Below, in pieces: positions 1-11,609 of a DNA stretch of 64,000 bases. The stretch comes from Ancistrus triradiatus. Taxonomy: Eukaryota > Chordata > Actinopteri > Siluriformes > Loricariidae. A program made the position numbers and the translations under genes. The notes beneath the pieces were generated by a model. That model had not been told where the DNA came from and made no database searches. It saw only the letters and a program-made list of their open reading frames with translations. Position 1 is the first letter of the stretch. Each line of letters begins with the position of its first letter. The stretch covers positions 1-64,000 of the forward strand of contig JAJAGP010003143.1 of the NCBI GenBank assembly GCA_025084515.1, read 5' to 3'.

Positions 1-261
1 CATTTGAACCAATCGCTTTGAAAAATGATCCAGTATTTCAAACTACTTGAAACCCCATGCCTCACAGATTTATTGTACAGATTTGTGCAACTGCCTCCTG
101 AAAACCTAAAAAACTCCATACAAACTGAGATTTGGATTTGCCATGTATTTTTCTTAAATAAAACATTTAAAGCACTCTGTTTGAACAAACGATATAAACT
201 GTAGTACAATATGCAGCAAACAGTACAAGAACTACACTGCCTGTCCAAGTACACATTAATA

Positions 262-825
262 CAGTGGTAGCTTGGTTCTTGTTGTTAATTCGTCCCAGAA
301 CGCTTGACGAGAACAAAAATGACAAGTACCGAGCAAAATTTGTCCCATAAGAAATAATGAAACATGAATGAATATGTTCCAGACCTCGAGAAAATCCACT
401 CTGGAGTCTAACATACAGTTGGCCAAAATGATAAAAAAAAGCTTATTTTATAATAAAGCGTTGAAAAATATCATGTAATTAGTAAATGATTGAAAGTGAA
501 AAGTGAAAAACACTTACTCTATTGGTGAACTCAGTGTTAGCATAGCTGCTAAGCTAACTGCATGCATTTCCTTTTGGTTTCCTTTCAGTTGGCTCTTATA
601 AGTATCCTTTTTAGGACCCATGGAGACTGTAGATGTAAAAATAAGGAAAAACCCAATTTGTGCAGATCTTCACTGAGGAAGGGATATTGTGACCCTGAAT
701 CACTGTGTACTGAATCGTGAATTGTGAATCATGAATAGTGTCGTTCGGCTTGACTGAGACATGTTTTTCTAGTCAAAATGCATCAAGAACCGAATTAGAC
801 GAGGTCGAGAAGCGAGGTACCACTG
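262..825 (+). mobile_element. Family H MITE, copy 1 (TA target)
   Basis: Non-autonomous DNA transposon of 564 bp. The left end reads CAGTGGTAGCTTGG and the right end is its imperfect reverse complement, GAGGTACCACTG. TA dinucleotides sit directly outside both ends (260-261 and 826-827), the mark of Tc1/mariner integration. It has no transposase frame. Two other copies lie at 1471-2150 (inverted) and 40101-40936. The mariner-type assignment is inferred from the TA duplication and the termini. Confidence 0.7.
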
Positions 826-827
826 TA

Positions 828-1375
828 TTTCTTTGGAATCATGTTCAGCTTTGACTGCTTTGTGTTTCAACAACTTTATGCAACACATTTCCAATATTTC
901 CATCCAGAGTTTTTTGGTGGAGCTGTTGTATTGATAGGCTAGTCCATAAGGCCTTCTCCAGCACACCCCAAAGACTTTCAGTCTAATTAAGGTGAGGACA
1001 TGAATTGGTGGCCAAATTCATGTGTGTAAAGGATTCATCATGCTCTCAAGATCTTTCATAATTTGAGCCTGCAATAATCTTGGCATTGTTATTCTGAAAT
1101 ATGTGCCATCTGGGAAGAAAAATCCATTGATGCGATAACCCAGTCATTCAGTACATTCAGCTACTCAGTTGAAATTATTCTACTGCCACGTAATGTTGCT
1201 GATCATAGACCTGACCAAAAGACAACTGTAGACCATAACACTGCCTCCAGAGGATAGTACAGTGGGCACTATGCATGTTGGGTTCATTCGCTTCATGCGC
1301 TTCCGTTCTTACCCTGATGGCCCCATCTTGCATTTATTTCCATAGAGGGTTGCATTAACTTTTGGCTGAGATACA
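828..1375 (-). pseudogene. Decayed Tc1-like transposase (family E)
   Basis: Read on the minus strand, this is the middle and end of a Tc1-like transposase gene of a type common in teleosts. Recognisable nucleotide blocks include the stretch around 1005-1030 (complement of the part after the last catalytic Glu), 1100-1140 (complement of the region giving FFPDG-like residues) and 1205-1345. Stop codons and indels leave no frame over 65 codons, so it is inactive. It begins immediately beside the right end of MITE copy H1, and its own inverted termini are not visible. The family call rests on nucleotide resemblance recalled from fish Tc1 elements, not on a computed alignment. Confidence 0.5.
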
Positions 1376-1470
1376 GACTTTATTGGGGGGAGGGGGGGCA
1401 GTGTGAACAGTGGCTATGATCTCTACTATCTGTCCAATTTTCAACAACAACAGCATTACAGTGGTACATA

Positions 1471-2150
1471 CAGTGGTACCTCAGTTCACAATCACCTTTT
1501 GACAAGTCACATATGGACAAGAAAAATTTGTCTCCATTCTCGAGGTTTGCTTGGTACTAGGTATACTTGCTTAAACTTGTATGAGTCAAGTAGCATGACT
1601 CATTTCAGCCGAAACTCAATTCACAATTCAGTACACGGTGATTCAGATTCACAATATCTCTTGCTCATTGAAAATCTCTGAAAATTTTCACATTAATAAG
1701 GTTACTACTGACAGCCAACCAAAAGGGAAACAGGACCTGAATAGTCCAGAACACAGACTGCATTTAGCATTAGGAGCTATGCTAGTGCCCCATGTAACTA
1801 AATTACATTACATTTTTCAACACTGTTATAAAATAAGCTTGGTGTTAATGAGTTAACTGGTGAAGTGTTTTTAAACATTAACTTATCATGGGCTCGACTA
1901 TATAAAGTATAGACCTCTCTACCAAACGCTCGTTAAACTCCTCAGTTCACAATACATTAAACTTATTTAATTATATGTAATTAATCAGGGAGCACCTGTA
2001 GGCCTACAATATAACTCCATTAATGCATATAATGCCTTATACAATGTGGATTTTCTTGTTGTCTGGGAAAGACTGATACAATTTACATTATTAATTATGG
2101 AAAAAATTGGCTCAGAAATCGTTGTTTTCAGGTCTTGACAAGCCTTCTGG
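1471..2150 (-). mobile_element. Family H MITE, copy 2 (inverted, one end lost)
   Basis: Reverse-orientation copy of the same element as 40101-40936. It opens with CAGTGGTACCTCAG after a TA at 1469-1470. Blocks matching the reverse complement of copy 3 include AGCTTGGTGTTAATGAG-like sequence near 1835, the GGTAGAGAGGTC-type block near 1915, and GGGAGCACCTGTA at about 1987. Homology fades after about 2145 and the distal inverted terminus is absent. A second partial CAGTGGTAC motif lies just before it at 1459, so the insertion site may hold a stub of another copy. Confidence 0.6.
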
Positions 2151-3463
2151 ACTAATCCAGTATCTTCTAGTCAATGTCGACCTATAATGGTATAAAAAGC
2201 AAGATGGGGAAGTAGATTGACAGGCTTTTTTTTGCACAGTTAATGCTGGTGGGCCACAGGAAAGGCTATTTCCAGCAGCTGGCCCTTACCTCTGTGCCAC
2301 AGAAGCTACCAATACACACATACATCCCTATAAATTACAATAAAAGTCTTATCTTTGTGTAACCCAGCTTGTAACCAAACTAGAGTCAGACTGCAGGGTC
2401 AGCTATGATGTAGCCTGAAATGATATCCCTGCCATTAGAGAGGGTTTTATGCTGCCAAAGGATCCAACAGAGGTAGATTTTAAACCATCAAACTTGTCCA
2501 TCCAGTATCACTTTCCTAGTATCTGTTTCTGTTGTTAATCAATCCAGTTATAAACATATTTTATTAATTAACTATTGAAACCATGTGTGTTTATGCAGAA
2601 TTGTATGGGAAATGGAAAGGTGTATTACCCTGCTTAAATGTTAAAGCATTTTTGTTAGTGATGATTTTGTTTTCCATTTATTATTATTGATTTATTTTTA
2701 CCCATTTTGCGTGATTTATCTGGATTTGAGTCATAGAATCCGTGTTTGTAACTTCAGCCTCGTGAACCCTGGCTGCGTTCCATTCTAAACTGATGGGTGG
2801 TATACAGTAGAAGTTGCTTGTTATAGGGTTCTCCTACACAGGGCCATGGTTAAGTAGGTTAATTCATACTGAACTAAGGAAAACTACATTTTGGTGTTAT
2901 TGTTAAGTTGCAGCTTTCATAGCTTGTGCTTCATAAGCTAAAAAAATGGAATTGACATGCAGCTTATGTGAACACCCACCCAGGTGGGGCCTCTTCTTAA
3001 AGCAAAGACATGCCCTTTTGGAGGTTAGGGCATTAACCTATGATAATTTCATAATGGGCCATGGCCTTGCAATGCTTAGGTATACAGTGCCTGCACAAAT
3101 CTCCTTAAAGTAAATCTTTCTTTATAAATCAACGTATACAGAATCTGCCACCATTTTTAAATGGACAATTTTAGCACTTGTAAATCATTTTAAAGCACTG
3201 GCACCTGGGAAATATCTGTGACGATCCACAAGACTGTTTTTAGTTAGAGTATTGCTGCTAAAGGCTGTGTAATGCTTTTTCTAAAATCAAATTGTAGTCT
3301 GTTTTGTTTATTTTGGGTTTGTCTTTTTAGATGTTACGAACCGGTGCTTTAATACTATTTTTTTATTATTAAACATTATTATTAAATTATTATCCAAATA
3401 TTGTTGACATTTTGAAACACTGGATACACCCAGAATGGAATGGGTAAGGGTAATCCATTTAGT
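2151..3463. other. No gene recognised
   Basis: AT-rich sequence with no recognisable coding frame, RNA gene or element terminus. A CAGTGCCTGCAC motif near 3088 recalls a Tc1 terminus, but nothing around it supports an element. Confidence 0.5.
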
Positions 3464-3620
3464 CATGGCAGATGTTCTTGTCTAGAGTGATCTCAACTGA
3501 TACAAGCAATTGTGGGGTTAGGGTCGCTCAAATACCAAGTAGTGGCAGCCTAGTTAGTTAGTGCGGGGGGCAAGTATTGCCCGGGACTGAAAACCAGTTA
3601 CCCAAACCTGCGCCCACCCA
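3464..3620 (+). repeat. Family L interspersed repeat, weak fragment
   Basis: Degenerate version of the repeat seen intact at 9350-9524: a GGCAGATGTTCTTGTCTAGAG block, then GATACAAGCAATTGTGGG, then an AGTGGCAGCCTAG block. Heavily diverged. The class of the L family is uncertain; copies are short and have no coding capacity. Confidence 0.4.
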
Positions 3621-4473
3621 CAGCCCCTAACACATTGATGTAAATATCGTGACAGTTAATGCTGTAAGATAGTCTTTGTGTACATTTCTCAGTTTTTACA
3701 AACATTATGTAGGCATTCATGTTAGCTATAAGAGCACACTAATAAGTGTAACCAATTATTACTTGTTATTAAGACATATTCAAATTGTCTCATCAGTATA
3801 TTGTCCATGGAATATACCCTAATATACATCCTGACTTGAAACATAATCTCCTAGTGTGCCATTATTCAGATAGTTTTATTATAGATATTGTTCAGTCACA
3901 CACACAGTTCAGTTGTATGTTCTTGAATGCACTTTCAATTATGTTTATTGCTTTCTCAACTATATCAAAAAGCACATACGCATATTAAACATGTTTAACT
4001 CCCAAAACCAATATTGATCTTTTTTAGACAATGTAAGTTTTAAAATTTGTTGGACCATTAGTGGTGCATGAGTGAGATGGGATCGATGTGTAAGTTTACT
4101 GCTGCAGGAAAATGTTTAGCAGCGAGTGAAAGGAAATATGGTTTTCTTTCTACTTGGATCACCCTTGATCGTCCTTGGATTTAATATGGCAGGTAATTAT
4201 TGAATTTCTGTATTAGTCCAGCTCAGTGCCTTGCCTAGGCTTTGTTAGAATTGGTTGAATTGAAAATGTGGCTGAGAGGAAAAATTAATATGGAATTATT
4301 ACCAGTCTGTGCTTTTGTCTGTATTTTCTTGACAAACTTTCCATTTTCAGCATTCATCAGAGTGAATGACAATCTTTATTATATTATACAGCCATGTCAG
4401 TGTCATTACTATGCTGAGAATGGTTCTCCATCCATATATTCTCTGCCCTGTGGTCATCGTTTAGTTGTCCATT
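3621..4473. other. No gene recognised
   Basis: AT-rich, with short chance frames only. A 19-codon hydrophobic frame at 4138-4192 followed by GTAATT is discussed as a weak exon candidate in the findings. Confidence 0.4.
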
Positions 4474-4613
4474 TACATTTATGCTTAGTCATTTAGCTGA
4501 CACTCACAGCTTAGGGCCTTGCTAAAGGTCCCAGCAATGGCAGCTGAGCAGAGGCGGGTTTGAACCCTGGACCTACTAGTTCTAGGTACAGTACTTTAAC
4601 CAGTGAGCCACCA
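4474..4613 (+). repeat. Family L interspersed repeat fragment
   Basis: Contains the family order: TCATTTAGCTGACACT, then TTAGGGCCTTGCTAAAGG, then CAGCAATGGCAGCTGAGC, GGTTTGAACCCTGGACC and a CCAGTGAGCCACCAC end. It matches the layout of the copy at 9350-9524 with indels. Confidence 0.55.
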
Positions 4614-4989
4614 CAGTTCATTTGTGCGACCACTGTCCCTTTCTGTTCATGGAATGGGTAGAGGGTGACTGATACATTATGCATAACAAGAAAAGGGTTG
4701 CAATCAGTAATTGTATACACGTAAAAATAAATAGCTTGTGTCACTCATAATTTACATGCTGTGATTGTAGCCTCTCCCAGGTTGCTTAGTGTTGGGTCCT
4801 CAAAGTAGTTTTGGTTATCTTTGATCTTGGGCACATATGGTCAGTCCTATGATAGTCCCTGTTGATTGATGGCCATGGGGAAGGGGACACGATTGGCAGA
4901 TGCTCTATATGAGAACACACTCATTTGACTAGTTTGTCAAAGGGTATTTTTTGTGATGATCCAATATTCATATTTTTAATAATTACAGT

Positions 4990-6105
4990 ATATACAGAGA
5001 AAAAGACAGATCTTAAACTCGTTGTTCAGAAGGATGTAAAGAATCTTTAGAAAATCATTATACCCTGTCATAGTGCTTTGGTCACATTGCACCCTGGTCA
5101 CAAAATTTATATAAATTATATCTGTTTTTACACATCATAAACCTCAACATCAAAGTGAAAATAATATTTTAAAAATTCTGATGAATTATTAAACTGCATT
5201 AAGGGTAACCACTATAAGCTGTAAGGTGCAGCCAATCCCCTTACAGATCAAACACCAGGTTAACTGCTGTATGATCTGTAACTATCAAAACTACATCTAA
5301 GGATTATGTCTAGAATTAAGAATTCAGAGAACCACAAATAATTCATCATGGTTGGAAAGGCGCTTTCAAAACGACTCTGGGATAAGGTTGTAGAAACTTG
5401 ATAGAGCACAAGTTAGGAGAAAGTGCAGTGTGTATGGTTCCACCAACACAACGGCTAGATTGGCCCGTCCCACCAACCTGGATGGCTAAACCAGCATGAT
5501 ATTGACCAGAGAACCTGATAGTAGGCCTGTGGCAACATACATGTTGTGAGGATGTTTTTATTCATCATGAATTGGGCAGTTGGTCAAGGTTGAAAGGAAA
5601 ATTTGTGCTGCCAAATAGATCCAAATTCTTAAGGAAACCTGCCGTGCTCTGCTAGACAGCTGCAGGTAAGCAGGTGGTTTACATCCCAGATGACATCGAC
5701 CATAAACACACCATCTGTAAAAAAATAAATCAATGACTTTAGGACAGGAAGGTGTGAGTCCTTGAGTGAACAAGTCAAAGACCTGACCTAAATCTGACTA
5801 AAAATCTGTAAATGGGCTTGAAGAAAGCAGTCCATTGCCACTTTGACTGAACTTGAACAAATCTGCAAGGAAGATGAGTATATTCCCCAATCTAGGTATG
5901 TAAAGCTGTATGAGACATATTCAAGCAGATTTATGTATGCAATTAAAATAAAATATGGCTCTATGAAGTATTAAGTCAGGGTGGCTAATCACTTTTCTGA
6001 ATGCTGATATTACAGATTTTCGTTTTTCCATTGTTTTTAGAACTTTTTCCTCATTACATGAATGTTGTAACATGTAAATAAAGTTGGAAACATTTTAATG
6101 TTTTT
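4990..6105 (+). pseudogene. Decayed Tc1-like transposon (family I)
   Basis: Sense-strand remnant of a Tc1-like element. The clearest coding block is 5600-5850. There, shifted frames give fragments resembling the part between the second and third catalytic residues of Tc1 transposases, including a degraded version of the SPDLNPIENLW motif (seen as TSQRPDLN followed by a frameshift and stop). Flanking blocks at 5090-5165 and 6005-6105 resemble the subterminal non-coding parts of the same element class, ending in a T-run. There are many stops and a central deletion, so it is inactive. Terminal inverted repeats are too worn to place, so both limits are approximate. Confidence 0.5.
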
Positions 6106-6230
6106 TTTTTTCAAGATGCAAGACTAAATAGTGACTATTTCAGTGTGGTATGATATAGGCACTGTACGTAAATGAAGATAAATTGGCTTTTATGAGTTGG
6201 CCGTACTTTACTGATGTCCATTTCATGAAA

Positions 6231-6264
6231 AGAAAAAATAAATAAATAAATAAACAAATAAATA
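6231..6264. repeat. AAAT-type microsatellite
   Basis: Short imperfect run of AAAT units. It generates the low-complexity frame seen on the minus strand here. Confidence 0.8.
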
Positions 6265-8420
6265 ACACAGAAACAGCTAGTGTTATTTGCTCATTAATGA
6301 ATAGTGAATGGCTGGCTGCATATAGCCACACTAGAAGCTTTACTGACAATATAAAATTTGTTTTTGTCTCTGTGTTCGTGTTTCAGTGTTCTTGTCTCCA
6401 CTGTTGGGCTGCAAAAGTCTTAAACACAAGTTGTCTTTTGACTGGCCATAACAATGTAGAACTTTCAAGCCTATAATATAGTCTGTGACATGAAGAGAAA
6501 ATGCAGATTGTGTTGGGCTAGTTTTAATAAACCATACATGGATTCACAGATGACGTAGTATATAGGAAGTATAACAGTTGAACTTTGTTGTCAGTGCAGT
6601 ACATTCAGGAGATTCCTATTTACTGGAAATTGGAGAGTACAAGGTCAACACACCATTGCAAAGGAATTTGGGCCCTCTTTATAGCCCCTGTATTTTTAAG
6701 CTTTGTTCCAGTCCATTCCATCCTTCTAACTTTCTAACTAATAGAAGCAGCTTCACAAATACAGTCATTTTCTCAAAATCCTGAACTGCTTAGATATGGC
6801 ATAATTCAATGTGTAATCACTAGTATATTTTCTATAATAATGTTTTTATGAATAAAACATTATTGCCTGCTGTGTAATTTGTGCATTTTTGCATATATAT
6901 GAAAGCTTTATTTCACTAGAGAAATCTGTTCAGCAGTAATTATGGTTTGTGTGTGTATAGTCTGCTAATAACTTTTATGATGGGGCATATTTATATAGTT
7001 TCTGTCACATAGATATATTCGTAATTGTTTTTAAATACCTAACTAGTGTTTATTACCTTGTTTATTGCTAGTAGGCCAAACCTTGTACTCTCTCTTCAGG
7101 ACCAATAATTGCCATTTTAAGTATATTTAGAAAGTTAGGACTAACATTCAACGGTATAAAATAATTGACATTTAAGTCTGAAAGATCAAATAAATATAAA
7201 AATTGCACACACATTACATGTTTGCTGTCTTTTCTTCACAGCAACCAACAAATATGTGCCTTCATGCTGCTAAGCAGATGTTCCTCACTGCTCATTTAAC
7301 CTGTTGCGCATGTTGGTGGGGAGGCTTGTTTGCATGTACTTGCACCTGGGCTCATGTATGGGTGTTGTCCCTGTATCAGAGCAGTGGTTTAATGGTAACT
7401 CATTTGTGGTCTGAATCACGACATCACTAGTCTGTAGAAGCAGAAAGTTGAGGTGTGGAACTACAGTTTGGTTCAGCAGTGGAATTGCTTTTCCATTCCC
7501 TGTAAGCAGAGCAGTAACAGTTTACAAGCAGCATACTATCTCACAGCCAGAACTCCAACCTGAGGCTGAACCATGATCTTTGATGTATGTATGGATCTTT
7601 GATGATGGAGAGGGATGAACAGAAATTGGAAGTCCAAATTAATACACGGCAGCTCAAATCAAGTCTCTGTAACATCTGCCCAGTCTCACTATCACTTTCT
7701 TGTGTCATATAAGCCTTGCCCTAGCACATTGCTGAATACTTCTTCAGACTTAGATTTATAGCATTTGTCATTGTCCAGAGAAAAAGTGCATTTATTAAGT
7801 CAGATTTTGGTTACAAAGTCAGATTATGGGTTATTGGTCAATAAATAGACAGCATAGTAGGGTCAAGGATGGGTCATTCAAGGTGTAACAGTTTAACATC
7901 TAAAGGATTTGTGGTGGCACTATACTATTGGGTATTAATTCTTTAAATAAGCACGTAGGAATTGCATCACTGACTTTAACGAGCTGCTCGGGGAAGACAG
8001 TTACTTGTAACTGGGGTAAAATATTCTAGCTGTGATTCACAGCTAATTAAACAGATGTCTGCACTCGTGCTGCATGTAACAGGTTGCTGATGTAATGAAG
8101 TTTAGGCTGAAAATATTTACTTAATTTTATCATTAAACAATGTCATTAAATCATTACTGCTACAATCAGGTTGAATTAGTGTCAAATTCTGTAATGTTTC
8201 TAGTTAGTATGGAGACTACAGTACAAAAATTTTGTGTTCTTCATAGTATACAATACCTTGTGCTAGCACAATTGGCCTACAAGCGATCAACTTTAGACTT
8301 TACAAGTGCTGAGTACAACATTGAGTCTTTAGATGTTTATTCCAGAACATGGGTACCATTATAGAGAATAACCTTGGTGCTTGATTTCTTTATTGGATGT
8401 AGTCAAACCATGCTTGAGTC
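6265..8420. other. No gene recognised
   Basis: AT-rich spacer, apparently old and unique. Chance frames up to about 75 codons have no recognisable domain, splice context or conserved composition. Confidence 0.5.
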
Positions 8421-9087
8421 TCAGGGCGTACTCACGCTGAGCCTGGTTGCCTTGTCCTCCCTCTCCCCACTTCCCTGCTGGCATGTGCTCACACTGGCTT
8501 CAACAAAACACGCTTCGACAAGCTTTGGTCATCACAACACACACTCGCACAGTGGACTTCATGGTTGTACGTATGTGTTCGGGTAATCACATACTTTTGT
8601 GCTTTATTTGTTGTTTCATTCTGGGTGTGCTGACAGCCCTCTCATATGCTTTATATTAAATGCATTGATTATGCAATGCACTGATTTTCAGCTTCGCCTG
8701 CTGCACATATACAACGGGCAGGGACAGCACAGCGGACTTCATGGTTGTACTTTGTGTCTTTTTTGGTTTCATTTTTGGTGCGCTGTCACACACAATCCCT
8801 CTCATGAGCCTTATAATAAATTAATTTATTATGCAACGCACTGATTTTCATTTCTCTTGTTGCATGTAATAGAAGATTTTTACAGCTGGTGCTAAGATCT
8901 GCACTCAGGCACGCTTGAAGAGGTCGGCTCGGATGTGGTTCATTGGACTCAGATGCAGCACACGTAGTGTGATCGCGAATCCCGCCCCAGCACGACCTGG
9001 AACAATCAAACTAGTCAAATGAACCGCGCTTTGGGGGTCAATCACGCCTGAGCACATTACAGATTGCCGAGTGTGAGTACAGCCTCA
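8421..9087. mobile_element. Non-autonomous DNA transposon with inverted ends
   Basis: The left end reads TCAGGGCGTACTCACGC, and the right end, read in reverse complement, CTGAGGCTGTACTCACAC. The shared GTACTCAC core makes this an inverted-terminal element of about 667 bp. It has no transposase frame. The right arm (8930-9060) is CpG-richer than the surroundings. The superfamily is not certain: hAT-like is plausible, but I could not confirm an 8-bp target duplication. An internal duplication is listed separately. Confidence 0.5.
8546..8867 (+). repeat. Internal tandem duplication, offset about 180 bp
   Basis: Two related units, 8546-8708 and 8726-8867. Both contain GGACTTCATGGTTGTAC, a GTTTCATTCTGG/GTTTCATTTTTGG block, a CTCATG-type block, a TTATGCAA(T/C)GCACTGATTTTCA block and a TTGCA/CTGCA end. 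The second is slightly shorter. They lie inside the inverted-terminal element at 8421-9087. Confidence 0.7.
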
Positions 9088-9089
9088 GT

Positions 9090-9185
9090 GGACATGGCCT
9101 GCTGCTGCATTCTGAATCAGTTGCAGGAGTCTGACTGTACACATGGGAATGGGTACTAATGGAGCAGGAGAGCAAGGCTGGTTTA
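9090..9185 (+). repeat. Family N repeat fragment
   Basis: Contains a GCTGCATTCTGAATCAG block followed by GTCTGACTGTACACATGGGAA. The same order occurs at 23935-23995, so this is an interspersed repeat. Similar sequence is widespread in teleosts, but I cannot name the class. Confidence 0.5.
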
Positions 9186-9349
9186 CTAATGCATTATGTA
9201 GATAAATAATTTTTTTCTTAGCAATTAAACTGCCATCCATAATTATCATGCTATTTTCATTTTTCTGAGTTGACCATGGGTCACAAATGTTTACTTTTGT
9301 TGTATAGCTACAACTTTATCTTATTTCTCTAATTCTGCCATATTACATA

Positions 9350-9524
9350 TTTATGGCATTTAGCAGACGCTCTTATCCAGAGCGACTTACGATTGATACA
9401 GTTACAATCCAAGCAATTGTGGGTTAAGGGTCTTGCTCGAGGGCCCAACAGTGGTGGCTTGGCAGATGTAGGATTTGAACCCAGTCAAGATAGTCCAGTA
9501 TCTTAACCACTAGGCCACCACAGT
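9350..9524 (+). repeat. Family L interspersed repeat, best copy
   Basis: About 175 bp: GGCATTTAGCAGACGCTC, CTTATCCAGAGCGACTTAC, GATACAGTTACAATCC, GGGTTAAGGGTCTTGCTC, a CAACAGTGGTGGCTTGGC block, GGATTTGAACCC and CTTAACCACTAGGCCACCAC. This motif order is very common in teleost DNA. Other copies here are at 3464, 4474, 26920, 32071 plus 33352, and 60862. It is non-coding; its origin (SINE-like or DNA MITE) is unresolved. Confidence 0.65.
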
Positions 9525-9924
9525 CCCCCATATAATAACAATTTTTATGAAAACTGTAAATTTGAGTCAGTGCTGCATTCCTGTATGCAAAATAAAATAA
9601 TTCAGTGACAGGTGACTAGAAAACCTTTAAAGAAAAAAAATCTTATCCTTCCTTGGTATTGAGGATTTATTTCGATGAGTGTGGGACATCAATATTGTTA
9701 GGATTTACAAAAATCCTCTGACTGAGGGAGGCAGAAGGGAACCCAAAAAGCACAACCAACCGGGCTAAGATAAATGACAAAACAAAAACAGACGTGAGGT
9801 AAGGGACCGGGTGAAAAGAGAGAGCCGGAACAAAAAACGAATGCAACGGGTGATAGAGAAAACAGAAAGCAAATGACAGGGCAAACCCTGATAAATATAG
9901 TTATTATTCTGGCCTCAGATAAAG
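9525..9924. other. No gene recognised
   Basis: A-rich stretch with a locally CpG-bearing part at 9720-9860 that may be a retroelement remnant. No motif is firm enough to assign. Confidence 0.35.
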
Positions 9925-10272
9925 TCAGAGATAGCGTTAGTTTCTTAGAAGTTACCGTGGGTTCCTCTGTGACCTCTAGGACTATTACATGCCTTGCTCT
10001 TGGAGTGACCTTTGTTGGTCAACCAGTAATGACGAGGGTAGGAATGGTCTTGATTTTTTTTTTCCATTGAACACAATATGTCATAGTTTAGACTGGCAGA
10101 GTCCAAATGCTTTATGTGTATTTTTTATTTTTTTTTAAATGTTCTAACCCGATGAACATAAAACGCTCTCTTCATACTCATCGGGACCACAGTAATGGTC
10201 TTTGTTCAAGCCATTATACACTTCCACAAATGTGTTGTGAAGGTCAAACCTTGATAGAGCCCTGATCTTCAA
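9925..10272 (-). pseudogene. Tc1-like transposase fragment (family B), interrupted
   Basis: Minus-strand remnant of the family B transposase N-terminal half. It aligns by eye with 24895-25215: TTAGAAGTTACC, the block encoding the ITPR-type segment, the TTTGTTGGTC block (GRPTK-type basic patch), and then the upstream leader with CACTTCCACAAATGTGTTGTGAAG and TTGATAGAGCCCTG. It stops where family C begins (TACAACCCC at 10272 onward), so C appears to have inserted into or beside it. A T-run and multiple indels disrupt the frame. Confidence 0.55.
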
Positions 10273-11105
10273 ATACAACCCCAAATCAGAAAAACGTGGA
10301 CCAGTATGGCAAATGCAAATGAGTGACTACAATAAAGCGTTTCTTACATGTACTTTGACTTTTCTGTTATTTGAGACTGTATAAATCCTTTTTATCTGGA
10401 CAACTTAACTTCATTTGTTTGTAAACATCCATTCCAGCATTTCAGACTTGCAACACTTTCAAAACAAATTTGGGACAGTGGCGATTTAGGACTGGTATTA
10501 AGTTAAAATAACGCTAAATAATGATGTGATTTCAGTCAGTTGCTTGTAATCATACTTTGTTACAAAAGCAGCATCAGTGAAAGGCTGAGTCTTTAAGAAA
10601 CAAAGATGGTCAGTGGATCTCCACTTGTCACAAATTGTGCAACAAAGTTATCGAAATGTTTACGTACAATGTTTCTCAAAGAAAGATTGGAAAGGATTTT
10701 CATATTTCTCCCTCTACAGTGCATAATATCATTAAATGAATCTGGAGGAATTTCGGTCAGTAAAGGGCAAGGGTGCAAGCCTGAACTGAACAATAGGTGA
10801 TATAAGGATATTATATGGACAAGGGATTACTTTGGAAAACAAAAAGGGATTACATGACAAACATTCCCTTGCCATGCCTATTGATGAATGATGGTTCTTG
10901 ATACAGTGCCATCTGAGGAATCGGAGATCACTGGTGTTCAGTTTAGGCTTGAGCCCTTGCCCACTGTAATTCCTCCAGATTCCTTGAATAGTTTAATGAT
11001 ATTATGCACTGTAGAGGGAAAAATATGCAATCTTTATTTGAGAAACATTGTTATTAAATATTTAAATACATTTCTCGTGCATGTGTTGACAAACTGGATA
11101 TCCTC
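10273..11105. mobile_element. Fold-back remnant of a Tc1/mariner relative (family C)
   Basis: It starts with ACAACCCCAAATCAGAAAAACG, the terminus also found at 42539. The 10593-10795 part encodes, on plus, a degraded helix-turn-helix N-terminus (blocks QRWS, KKDWKGFSYFS, SVKGKG). From about 10930 to 11080 the same coding block returns in reverse complement: GTTCAGTTTAGGCTTGAGCC, CCTCCAGATTCCTTGAATAG and ATTATGCACTGTAGAGGG mirror the forward copy. The two halves therefore lie head to head. The far terminus and the whole catalytic domain are missing, so it is inactive. Confidence 0.6.
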
Positions 11106-11609
11106 TGCCCATCCTTTCCTGTTCTATCAGGTGCCAGGCCCTTTTAGGTGTAGCTTAGCTCCTATCCTCACACTAGACCCACCAGAATTGGTCCAGGGTT
11201 ACCGTCAGATCTGTTGAAGAACATACCAATGGTCTGTCTAGCAACTGCAGTACCAGCAAATATAAGAGTGGAGTGTACCAGTGTTAAGTCTGTCCATCTT
11301 GAGTAAAATATGAAACCTGCAATCATTCTTTTACAAGAAAAGTTGTTTTTAAACAAAAATCATTACTACCTGTGCTACACAAAATGTGATCTATTTGCTG
11401 AAATCTTCATATGGTTTACTGTACAGGGTGAAGATACCTCAAGCTTTATACCTCAACCTTTTATTATGTCTCTTTATTTTGTTCTATGAATTTTACTCTA
11501 CTCTTATTACAATACTTGTGTTGTATGTATTGTATGCTTACTGCATGCAATACAATACACTCTAATGGATTAAGAAAGTGCTGCTTTATTTTATTGTATG
11601 AATGTAATC
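11106..11609. other. No gene recognised
   Basis: No element terminus, coding frame or RNA gene recognised. The first 40 bases may still belong to the inverted half of family C. Confidence 0.4.

Noticed and set aside
3088..3110. A Tc1 terminus (CAGTGCCTGCAC)
   Set aside because: There is no matching opposite end or coding remnant nearby; too short to call.
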